Shown: positions 17,590 through 23,967 of the stretch, piece after piece
Numbering within the stretch: the first letter of the stretch is position 1
Layout of the letters: each line of letters opens with the position of its first letter
Assembly (NCBI GenBank): GCA_039808845.1
Contig: JBDHTS010000031.1
Span: forward strand, 1 to 23,967
Direction of reading: 5' to 3'
DNA length: 23,967 nucleotides
DNA from: JBDHTS01 sp039808845
GTDB lineage: Bacteria; Pseudomonadota; Alphaproteobacteria; Micavibrionales; Micavibrionaceae
The notes under the pieces: generated by a model
The model's database searches: none
What the model was told of the DNA's origin: nothing
What the model saw: the letters and a program-made list of their open reading frames with translations, nothing else
Program-made: the position numbers and the translations under genes

Positions 17590-18201
17590 ATGCCCAGAAT
17601 AAAGCTGAAACCGAACTCGCCGGAATATGCCGAGACCGGCAAAAAAGCCCCTGTCCATCGCCTCTGCGACATGCCGGGATGCGCCTGCGCGGGCGAGTAC
17701 AAGGCCCCTAAATCACGGGAAGAAAACGATTATTTCTGGTTCTGCCTGGAACATGTCCAGGAGTACAATAAAGCCTGGGACTATTTCGCCGGCATGAGCC
17801 ATGCCGAGATCGAACAGCAGATCATCCGGGGCGCTTTATGGGACCGCCCGACCCGTCCCTTCCATTCCTATGCCGACCTGAAGGAGCAACTGTACCGCAA
17901 GGCCCGCCAGACCTACTCCCATAAGGATAAACCCGATGAGGACGATTCCGCCCGCAAAAGCCGGATGAACGGGATCAACCGCAACACCCCCGAATACGAA
18001 GCCATGGCGATTATGGGGCTGGAGCCGCCGCTGAATCTCGACGCGCTCAAGGCGCGGTACAAGGAGCTTGTGAAGAAATATCATCCCGACATCAACCGCG
18101 ACGACCCCGGGGCGGAAGATGTTCTCAAAAGCGTGAATATGGCCTATACCATATTGAAGCTAGCCCATGAGAAATATGCCCGGATCGCGGGCGAAGGATA
18201 A
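17590..18201 (+). CDS. J-domain protein with N-terminal Cys cluster
   Basis: A 203-residue protein with a C-terminal J-domain: LDALKARYKELVKKYHPDIN carries the HPD tripeptide needed to stimulate Hsp70 ATPase (about residues 155-175). The N-terminal part has CDMPGCAC and then FWFCLEHVQEYN, a CxxxxCxC...CxxH arrangement that might bind a metal; the GEYKAPKSRE...YFWFCLEHVQEYNKAWDYFAGMS stretch is characteristic of an alphaproteobacterial family found beside cobS. Its client is unknown. The stop is 4 bases before the preferred cobS GTG start, so the two are an operon. Not DnaJ itself: no G/F region or CxxCxGxG zinc fingers. Confidence 0.9.
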   Translation: MPRIKLKPNSPEYAETGKKAPVHRLCDMPGCACAGEYKAPKSREENDYFWFCLEHVQEYNKAWDYFAGMSHAEIEQQIIRGALWDRPTRPFHSYADLKEQLYRKARQTYSHKDKPDEDDSARKSRMNGINRNTPEYEAMAIMGLEPPLNLDALKARYKELVKKYHPDINRDDPGAEDVLKSVNMAYTILKLAHEKYARIAGEG

Positions 18202-18205
18202 CAGC

Positions 18206-19225
18206 GTGGCCGACAAGAAGTTCAAGGACCAGCCGCAGGCGGCGTCGTTCGACGTGACCCAGCTGGCGCAATCCGGAAAGCATACCTCCATCCCGGACAA
18301 GGCGTTCGACGTCCGCAGGACGTTCGGCCTCGATATCGACTGGCAGGTGCCGGGCTTCGCCACCGACCACGGCAACGTGCCGGAGGTCGACGAGTCCTAT
18401 CTGTTCGACCACGACACAACCCTCGCGATCCTGGCCGGATTCGCACATAACCGCCGCGTGATGATCCAGGGTTATCACGGCACCGGGAAATCGACCCATA
18501 TCGAGCAGGTGGCCGCACGTCTGAACTGGCCGTGCATCCGCATCAACCTCGACAGTCATGTCAGCCGCCTCGACCTGCTGGGCAAGGATATGATCGTCCT
18601 GCGCGAGGGCAAGCAGATCACGGAATACAAGCAGGGCATGCTGCCCTGGGCCCTGCAGAACCCTGTCGCCCTGGTGTTCGACGAATACGACGCCGGGCGT
18701 CCGGACGTGATGTTCGTGATCCAGCGCGTGCTGGAATCCGAAGGTCATTTGACCCTGCTGGACCAGAACACAGTGATCCGGCCCCATCCCGCTTTCCGCC
18801 TGTTCGCCACGGCCAATACGGTCGGGCTGGGCGACACGACCGGGCTTTATCACGGGACGCAACAGATCAACCAGGGCCAGATGGACCGCTGGAACATCGT
18901 CGCCACGCTGAACTACCTTCCCCATGACGAGGAAGCGGGCATCATGCTGGCCAAGAACCCCGACTGGAACACCGAAGCGGGCAAAAAGGATATTTCGGCG
19001 ATGGTCCGCGTCGCGGACATGACGCGCGAAGGATTCATCAACGGCGACATTTCCACCCTGATGTCCCCCCGGACGGTCCTGAGCTGGATCGAGAACACGA
19101 AAATCTTCAAGGACCGCGAATTCGCCTTCCGCCTGAGCTTCCTGAACAAGTGCGACGAGGCGGAGCGGCCTGCCGTGGCGGAATATTACCAGCGCTGCTT
19201 CGGGGTGGATCTGACACGAAACTAA
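18206..19225 (+). CDS. cobS: aerobic cobaltochelatase subunit CobS (AAA+ ATPase)
   Basis: A 339-residue AAA+ ATPase. Walker A GYHGTGKST is at 89-97 and Walker B ALVFDEYDAG near 155-165; LFATANTVGLGDTTGLYHG is the typical sensor region and SPRTVLSWIEN lies in the C-terminal lid. In aerobic cobalamin synthesis CobS works with CobT, and the pair stimulates CobN to insert Co2+ into hydrogenobyrinic acid a,c-diamide. I prefer the GTG at 18206, with GAAGGA upstream 4 bases after the J-domain stop; an ATG at 18167 lies inside the preceding gene. The 3' end overlaps the reversed membrane gene by 4 bases. No cobN is present in the window. Confidence 0.93.
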   Translation: MADKKFKDQPQAASFDVTQLAQSGKHTSIPDKAFDVRRTFGLDIDWQVPGFATDHGNVPEVDESYLFDHDTTLAILAGFAHNRRVMIQGYHGTGKSTHIEQVAARLNWPCIRINLDSHVSRLDLLGKDMIVLREGKQITEYKQGMLPWALQNPVALVFDEYDAGRPDVMFVIQRVLESEGHLTLLDQNTVIRPHPAFRLFATANTVGLGDTTGLYHGTQQINQGQMDRWNIVATLNYLPHDEEAGIMLAKNPDWNTEAGKKDISAMVRVADMTREGFINGDISTLMSPRTVLSWIENTKIFKDREFAFRLSFLNKCDEAERPAVAEYYQRCFGVDLTRN

Positions 19226-19803
19226 AAAACAAACATTGCGCCATGTTTGGTTGTTACTGCCAGTATGATTGCATGAGTAAACAAGGCGGCCATAGGCACA
19301 ATCCATGCAATTTCTTGTGGGAGTTTCAAAACATTATGCGCAAGGAAAAAGGCTACGAGACAAAAATAAAACGTTTCAGCTAAAAACCAAAGAGGCTGTA
19401 AATACCCTGGAAGAAACGACAATCTAAATCCCAGAATAAGCGCATAAACTACATAAAACCAATTGCTGGCAGTGACAAAAGCCCAAAAATAATCTTTGGA
19501 TTTGAATAAGCGACAAAGGTTATATACAAGCCCGAAAAAAATTGGAAACTTAGGAGCTGCAATGAGAAAAACAACCAAGAAAGAAGCGATGTGGGCAGCG
19601 GATAGATAGTATAAAGTTTGCTCTACCTCGTGGCATACACCTTCAAGATTACAAAACATCATTCCCATATAGACAAGCAAGGCAAAAGGGACAAAAAAGC
19701 TTATAAAGGCGGCTTTTTTTGAATTTTGATAGTAGTCTTGCGTATCTTCAGAAAAATAGGCTGCCTTAAAAGATCCTTTTACATATTTTATTATTGGGTC
19801 CAT
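19222..19803 (-). CDS. unknown polytopic membrane protein between cobS and cobT
   Basis: A 193-residue protein I do not recognise. It has about five hydrophobic stretches: AAFISFFVPFALLVYMGMMF (about 31-50), IASFLVVFLIAAPKFPIFFG (about 72-92), FWAFVTASNWFYVVYALILG (about 106-126), WFLAETFYFCLVAFFLAHNV (about 137-157) and IVPMAALFTHAIILAV (about 168-183). Short polar loops, rich in Lys and Tyr, separate them. The ATG at 19803 has AGGAAG about 7 bases upstream; an ATG at 19836 with no good ribosome site is the alternative. The coding sequence is visibly A/T-rich compared with its GC-rich neighbours. It runs against cobS (4-base overlap) and away from cobT, splitting a pair normally adjacent. 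No signal for a conserved family; Yip1-like folding is possible but unsupported. Confidence 0.8.
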   Translation of the reverse strand: MDPIIKYVKGSFKAAYFSEDTQDYYQNSKKAAFISFFVPFALLVYMGMMFCNLEGVCHEVEQTLYYLSAAHIASFLVVFLIAAPKFPIFFGLVYNLCRLFKSKDYFWAFVTASNWFYVVYALILGFRLSFLPGYLQPLWFLAETFYFCLVAFFLAHNVLKLPQEIAWIVPMAALFTHAIILAVTTKHGAMFVF

Positions 19804-19898
19804 ACCATTCTTCCTGATCGAAATTCTGTAACTCATAATTTATTCCAATAATATTTTATCTTTAAAAAGATGCATAGGCACGGCATTCTGTTTATTCA

Positions 19899-21746
19899 AT
19901 GAGCATATATAAAAATCAGGAACAATTTAAGACCGCGACCGCCGCCGCCATGCGGGCCATGTCCGGGCGGCGGGATCTCGATGTCGGGTTCACGTCGATG
20001 GAGGCGGCGGCGCAGCGCCTGAATCTGGGTAGCGGGCCGGAGCGCCCCCGCCTGCCCGCGCCGGACGCCGAGCTGAGCCGGGAGAGCGTCGGCATGGTGC
20101 GCGGCGCGGCGGACGCGCAGGCCTTGCGCCTTCGCCATCACGACACGGATTTGCACCGCGCCAATGCGCCCATGGACCTGACCGCGCAGGCCGCGTTCGA
20201 CGCGCTGGAACAGGCGCGGGTCGAGGCGCTGGGCATGAATGCCATGGCAGGCGTGTTCGGTAATCTGCACGCCGCGCTGGAAGACAAATGCAAAAGGCTC
20301 GATTTCGCCAGCATCGCCGCACGCGAAGACGCCAGCCTGGGCGACGCCCTGCACCTGATGGCCCGGTTGTCGCTGACGGGGGAGGATGTGCCGCAGCACG
20401 CGCACAGCATCGTGGGCCTGTGGAAACCCTGGCTGAAAGAGCGTCTGGGGCCGGACGGCCTTGCCGCGCTGAAGCCGCTGTTGCATCAGCAGAAAGCGTT
20501 CGCGGAACTGGCGCGGCGCCTGATCGCTCGAATGGATATGGAATCGGGGTCCGGGGGAGACGAGACCGGCACACCGAGCGCCAGCGACTCCTCCACCCCG
20601 CCTGAGCCCGCCGACGAACTTCAGGACATGGAAGCCGGCGACCAGCCCGGCCGGGACGGCCAGGGATCGGACGCCTTCGACGCCGCCGAAGACAGCACCA
20701 TCGAGGACGAGGCGGAAACCGGCGGCGAAAACCTGTCCGCCACGGAAGGCGACGATGTCATGGAGGGCGGCGACGATGCCGCCGGCAACCCGCGCCTGAA
20801 CCGGGAGCCGGTTTCGGCGCATGGCAGCCGCTACGCCGTCTATACCGCGCAATTCGACGAGATCGTCCGCGCCGAGGATCTGGCCGAGCCGGAGGAACTG
20901 GACCGCCTCCGCGCCATGCTGGACCAGCAGCTGTCCAGCCTGCAGAAGGTCGTGACCAAGCTCGCCAACCGGCTTCAAAGAAAACTGATGGCGAAGCAGC
21001 AGCGGACATGGCAGTTCGATCTGGACGAAGGGATGCTGGACGCCGCGCGCCTCGCCCGCATCGTCGCCAACCCGACCGTGCCGCTGTCCTTCAAGCAGGA
21101 GCGCCAGACGGATTTCCGCGACACCGTCGTCTGCCTGCTGATCGACAATTCTGGATCGATGCGGGGGCGGCCCATCGCCATCGCCGCGATCTGCACCGAC
21201 ATCCTGGCGCGGACGCTGGAACGCTGCGGGGTGAAGGTGGAAATTCTCGGCTTTACCACGCGCGCATGGAAAGGCGGGAAATCCCGCGACCTGTGGATTC
21301 AGAATGGGCGTCCGCCGCACCCAGGCCGCCTGAACGATCTGCGCCATATCATCTACAAGGCGGCGGACGCCCCTTGGCGGCGCGCGCGGCGCAATCTCGG
21401 CCTGATGCTGAAGGAAGGCGTGCTGAAGGAAAACATCGACGGCGAGGCGCTGGTCTGGGCGCATAACCGTCTTGCCGCGCGCGGCGAGCAGCGTAAGATC
21501 CTGATGGTGATCTCCGACGGCGCGCCGGTGGACGATTCGACCCTGTCCGTCAATCCTGCCAACCTGCTGGAACAGGATCTGCGCAACGTGATCCTGTGGA
21601 TCGAAAGCCTGTCGCGCATCGAGCTGACGGCCATCGGCATCGGCCATGACGTCACGCGCTATTACCGCAAGGCCGTCACCATCGCCGACGCCGACGAACT
21701 GGCCGGGGCGCTGACGCACAGGTTGGAGGAATTGTTCGAGGAATAA
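19899..21746 (+). CDS. cobT: cobaltochelatase subunit CobT (VWA domain)
   Basis: A 615-residue CobT. The N-terminal region (about 1-205) contains the family wording FKTATAAAMRAMSGRRDLDVGF and HHDTDLHRANAP. A highly acidic, low-complexity linker follows (about 215-295). The C-terminal von Willebrand A domain has the MIDAS motif DNSGS at 416-420 and the strand LMVISDGAPVDDST, and GIGHDVTRYY near the end. CobT pairs with CobS in the chelatase; MIDAS and AAA+ partners are typical of MoxR/VWA machines. The start has no clear ribosome site, and the first codons plus the 95-base upstream gap are A/T-rich, as is the neighbouring membrane gene. Cytosolic. Confidence 0.93.
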   Translation: MSIYKNQEQFKTATAAAMRAMSGRRDLDVGFTSMEAAAQRLNLGSGPERPRLPAPDAELSRESVGMVRGAADAQALRLRHHDTDLHRANAPMDLTAQAAFDALEQARVEALGMNAMAGVFGNLHAALEDKCKRLDFASIAAREDASLGDALHLMARLSLTGEDVPQHAHSIVGLWKPWLKERLGPDGLAALKPLLHQQKAFAELARRLIARMDMESGSGGDETGTPSASDSSTPPEPADELQDMEAGDQPGRDGQGSDAFDAAEDSTIEDEAETGGENLSATEGDDVMEGGDDAAGNPRLNREPVSAHGSRYAVYTAQFDEIVRAEDLAEPEELDRLRAMLDQQLSSLQKVVTKLANRLQRKLMAKQQRTWQFDLDEGMLDAARLARIVANPTVPLSFKQERQTDFRDTVVCLLIDNSGSMRGRPIAIAAICTDILARTLERCGVKVEILGFTTRAWKGGKSRDLWIQNGRPPHPGRLNDLRHIIYKAADAPWRRARRNLGLMLKEGVLKENIDGEALVWAHNRLAARGEQRKILMVISDGAPVDDSTLSVNPANLLEQDLRNVILWIESLSRIELTAIGIGHDVTRYYRKAVTIADADELAGALTHRLEELFEE

Positions 21747-21779
21747 TGCGGATCATGCCGCCAATTCAGGTTGCCGGTT

Positions 21780-22286
21780 TCAACCGTTTTTAAAGCGAAC
21801 GATCCAAGGAGCTTCATCCTGAGTCAGGGTTAAAGGCGGCAGAAAACAAGTAACCTCATAGTCATTTGCGCACGCTATGGCTTCATCAGGCAGATTTTTA
21901 AATCCTCTGGCTCTTAAGTCTTTCCTGTCAATGATGTGGTCAGGATCGACAGCCATCCATTGCGCTTTTAAATTTCCTGACGTGCTTTGATCCCAGATCT
22001 CATGATCAACATAGACTTTATAATCATCGCCATATCCTGAGACATGCCGGAAATCAGCTATGCGGCAATCTGCCACATCGCAGCAATCAACCCCTTTTCC
22101 CTTACCAAGGTTCCTGAACAGCTCACCGATCTGATCGCTTGTCGTTCCCGGAGGAAAGGCTCTTTTTATTGCCTCGGCTTGAGGAGATCCCGGTTCCGGA
22201 GGCTGGGCCGAACTTTGTACGGGCATCAGGAATAAAGCAGCGCTGGCGGAAGCCGCAGCAAAGTCCCGGCATAAACGTTTCAGCAT
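21780..22286 (-). CDS. exported small cysteine-containing protein of unknown function
   Basis: A 168-residue protein with a Sec-type signal peptide (FAAASASAALFLMPVQSSAQ, cleavage near residue 28). The mature part has five cysteines: Cys68, Cys69, Cys74, Cys139, Cys147. The order CC-x4-C, then AQWMAVDPDHIIDRKD, then AC...VTCFLPP resembles small exported proteins of rhizobia and relatives that carry CCNxxDCxPV, a WVPVPDDxVL middle and a xCFxPP end. I recognise the pattern, not a name. The conserved Cys may form disulfides; the function is unknown. The ATG has AGGGAG 8 bases upstream. The gap to the VWA-like gene is about 50 bases on the same strand. Confidence 0.82.
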   Translation of the reverse strand: MLKRLCRDFAAASASAALFLMPVQSSAQPPEPGSPQAEAIKRAFPPGTTSDQIGELFRNLGKGKGVDCCDVADCRIADFRHVSGYGDDYKVYVDHEIWDQSTSGNLKAQWMAVDPDHIIDRKDLRARGFKNLPDEAIACANDYEVTCFLPPLTLTQDEAPWIVRFKNG

Positions 22287-22337
22287 TATTATTCTCCCTG
22301 TCTGATTTTAGATTAAAAAAATACGCCTGACTGCCTA

Positions 22338-23360
22338 TCAAGTAAAGGCGCGAAGCACGGCTGAATGTTCGCCGGGATAAAGGCGCCGCAATGTCCCGTT
22401 CCGGGCCAATCCTCTCCCGGCAATTCGCCCCAGATCTTCTATCCCTGCGACCTCGATGCTGATCTTCATTTTCATGGCGCGGACGGCTTCGTTGAGATCC
22501 GGCGCAAGAACGCCTTTGGCCCCTATCGTCCTTTTCCTGGCAACGGACCATACATATCCGGGCATGGAATCAATCCCGTCCCTGCTTTCCGTTTCCCGCC
22601 GAGTCACCAGGTTTCTGGCGTAATAGCTCCCCAGATCTTCATCCGGATTGCCGATGGCCAGGGCATTGATCGTTACGCCCATCTCCGCCAATGCCTCTCG
22701 CTCGCTATACAATGCCGCAAAATCCTGGGCGGTTCCGTCGCTGCAGATATCAAGCATCCGGCGCTCGGTTATTGGCCAGGGGCAGTAACCGATAACGCCT
22801 CTGCTGTATTTTAAAAGCGAGGCGAACATTGTGGAGCCGGTTTCCCGGCGCGGCAGGGTTCTGATTTCCTGGGCCAGCCCCAGCATCTTCCATTTCAGGT
22901 GCGGGTCATCCGCCCGCAGATCCACATAAGGAATGCGCAACATGGGCCGCGACCCGAAATCGACGACACAGACCGCAACCGCCTTATTCCCGGCCTTGTG
23001 ACAAATGGCTTCCTCAACGAGACTCTGCCGTGGCGAGCCGTCCGCATAAAAACCGAAACCCGGCGTCAGGCTGCGCGCATACATTTCGCACTGAAAAGGA
23101 TATTCCAGTTCGTCGGTAATAGAGGCGCTCGTGTCGATCGCCAGGGCGATGGCCGAGGCTACCGGCGCGGAGGAGCGGCTTGCCAGCACGGGATGGCGGT
23201 ATGCCAGCGGGTCTTCCGGCGGCGGCTCATAGGGATCCGCGAACGACTGCGAGTCCTGGCCCGGAGGCGAAGCGGCGGCCAACCGGAACGGTGCGCCGAT
23301 CCCGCCAGCCAAAGCAAGGCCGCCCGCGTACGCGAGGAAATTCCTTCTGCAGACTGACAT
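22338..23360 (-). CDS. Tat-exported DUF1194 / VWA-like protein
   Basis: A 340-residue protein. The start at 23360 gives a twin-arginine signal: CRRNFLAYAGGLALAGG (Arg5, Arg6), so export of a folded protein is likely; the frame is open to 23519 but those residues hide the signal. The domain matches DUF1194: IALAIDTSASI carries DxSxS at 76-80, and the MLDICSDGTAQDF and ALAEMGVTINALAIGNPDE stretches are typical of the fold. This VWA relative likely binds a metal through the DxSxS site. The function is unknown. AGGG lies about 9 bases before the ATG. It diverges from hisS across about 148 bases where I see no clear promoter. Confidence 0.88.
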   Translation of the reverse strand: MSVCRRNFLAYAGGLALAGGIGAPFRLAAASPPGQDSQSFADPYEPPPEDPLAYRHPVLASRSSAPVASAIALAIDTSASITDELEYPFQCEMYARSLTPGFGFYADGSPRQSLVEEAICHKAGNKAVAVCVVDFGSRPMLRIPYVDLRADDPHLKWKMLGLAQEIRTLPRRETGSTMFASLLKYSRGVIGYCPWPITERRMLDICSDGTAQDFAALYSEREALAEMGVTINALAIGNPDEDLGSYYARNLVTRRETESRDGIDSMPGYVWSVARKRTIGAKGVLAPDLNEAVRAMKMKISIEVAGIEDLGRIAGRGLARNGTLRRLYPGEHSAVLRAFT

Positions 23361-23508
23361 GTATAAAACCCTGTTCAGATGCTTTTTTATTCTTTTGGCC
23401 AACCAGACCATACCGCCCGCCGCCGCGTCAACTATTTTCCGCCATGCTTGCCGCCCTGAACCGCAAATTCTCTTGTTCCGCCAAGGGTTTTCGTTTAACA
23501 ACGGCCTT

Positions 23509-23967
23509 ATGAGCGACACGAAAAAATCCGTCTACAAGCCCCGCCCGGTGAGCGGTTTTCCCGAATGGCTGCCCGAAGTGCGGCTGGTGGAACAGCAATG
23601 GTTCGACCATATCCGGAAAGTGTTCGAATCCTATGGTTTCTGCTCCATCGAGACGCCGTCGGTGGAGGAATTGGACGTCCTGAGCGCCAAGGGCGAGGTG
23701 GACAAGGAAATCTACGTTATCGAGCGTCTGCACAAGGACGAGAACGACAAGGAGGCGCGCCTCGCGCTCCATTTCGACCAGACGGTGCCGCTCGCGCGCT
23801 ACGTCGCCCAGCATTTCAACGAACTGGTCTTCCCGTTCAAGCGCTATCAGATGCAGCGCGTCTGGCGCGGCGAGCGCCCGCAGGCGGGACGGTTCCGCGA
23901 ATTCTATCAATGCGATATCGACGTCATCAACGTCGACGCCCTGCCCCTGCATTTCGACGCGGAAATG
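23509..23967 (+). CDS. hisS: histidine-tRNA ligase, 5' part (runs off the window)
   Basis: The first 153 residues of a class II histidyl-tRNA synthetase. The segment SGFPEWLPEVRLVEQQWFDH leads in, motif 1 ends at IETPSVEE, LHFDQTVPLARYVA follows, and motif 2 is RVWRGERPQAGRFREFYQCD (about 117-136). It charges tRNA-His. The wording SGFPEWLPE and RYQMQRVWRGERPQAGR differs from both E. coli HisRS (FRHERPQKGR) and the usual alphaproteobacterial form, and resembles a HisRS type I recall from actinobacteria and scattered bacteria. The ATG at 23509 has no strong ribosome site. The C-terminal anticodon-binding domain lies beyond the window. Confidence 0.93.
   Translation, partial: MSDTKKSVYKPRPVSGFPEWLPEVRLVEQQWFDHIRKVFESYGFCSIETPSVEELDVLSAKGEVDKEIYVIERLHKDENDKEARLALHFDQTVPLARYVAQHFNELVFPFKRYQMQRVWRGERPQAGRFREFYQCDIDVINVDALPLHFDAEM

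Noticed and set aside
19896..21719. Long minus-strand frame covering cobT.
   Set aside because: Shadow of cobT; the translation is rich in Arg/Gln/His with no domain, and cobT has the MIDAS and family motifs.
21747..21790. CGGT-TTCA-ACCG followed by TTTTT after cobT, considered as a terminator.
   Set aside because: The stem is only four to five bases and too weak to call.

Overview
The window reads as a chromosomal stretch of an alphaproteobacterium, probably Rhodospirillales-like or a related uncultured lineage. The argument rests on gene content and order: aroK-aroB next to a HlyC/CorC-type protein, bolA / J-domain protein / cobS / cobT, xerD next to accA, and a 912-residue SecA ending in a zinc-binding SEC-C tail divergent from a parvulin isomerase. 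Most of it is GC-rich, tightly packed core genome. I see no tRNA, rRNA, CRISPR array, insertion sequence or prophage module, and after start correction no gene-free stretch exceeds 300 bases.

Layout. 25-1234 (minus): a SAM methyltransferase and a MutT-type Nudix hydrolase. 1379-3049 (plus): a YbaL/KefB-type cation:proton antiporter, sharing a strong bidirectional terminator with a secreted parvulin PPIase (3094-4008, minus). The PPIase diverges from secA (4193-6931), so two secretion-related genes share a control region. 7090-9114 (plus): a patatin-like phospholipase broken by a one-base frameshift, then an alpha/beta hydrolase; this pair looks accessory. 9122-12507 (minus): a compact overlapping unit aroK-aroB-HlyC/CorC-OsmC. 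12632-15634 (plus): a 45-residue membrane microprotein overlapping a 619-residue exported protein of unknown function, then xerD and a terminator. 15709-16656: accA, followed by a palindromic GTCATCCCGGA element. 16726-17534 (minus): a ribbon-helix-helix protein and bolA. 17590-21746: a J-domain protein, cobS and cobT, interrupted by a reversed, AT-rich membrane-protein gene (19222-19803). 21780-23360 (minus): a small exported cysteine-containing protein and a Tat-exported DUF1194/VWA-like protein. 23509 to the end: the start of hisS, of a GFPEWLPE-type HisRS unlike the usual alphaproteobacterial enzyme.

Functionally the window holds shikimate-pathway steps (aroK, aroB), the first committed step of fatty-acid synthesis (accA), Sec export (secA plus a periplasmic foldase), chromosome dimer resolution (xerD), nucleotide sanitation (mutT), peroxide defence (OsmC) and the AAA+/VWA pair CobS-CobT. 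Nothing here is unmistakably a new defence or mobile system. The best candidates for novelty are the unknown membrane gene inserted between cobS and cobT, the microprotein/exported-protein pair upstream of xerD, the CobS-CobT-J-domain neighbourhood without a visible CobN, and the unusual HisRS.
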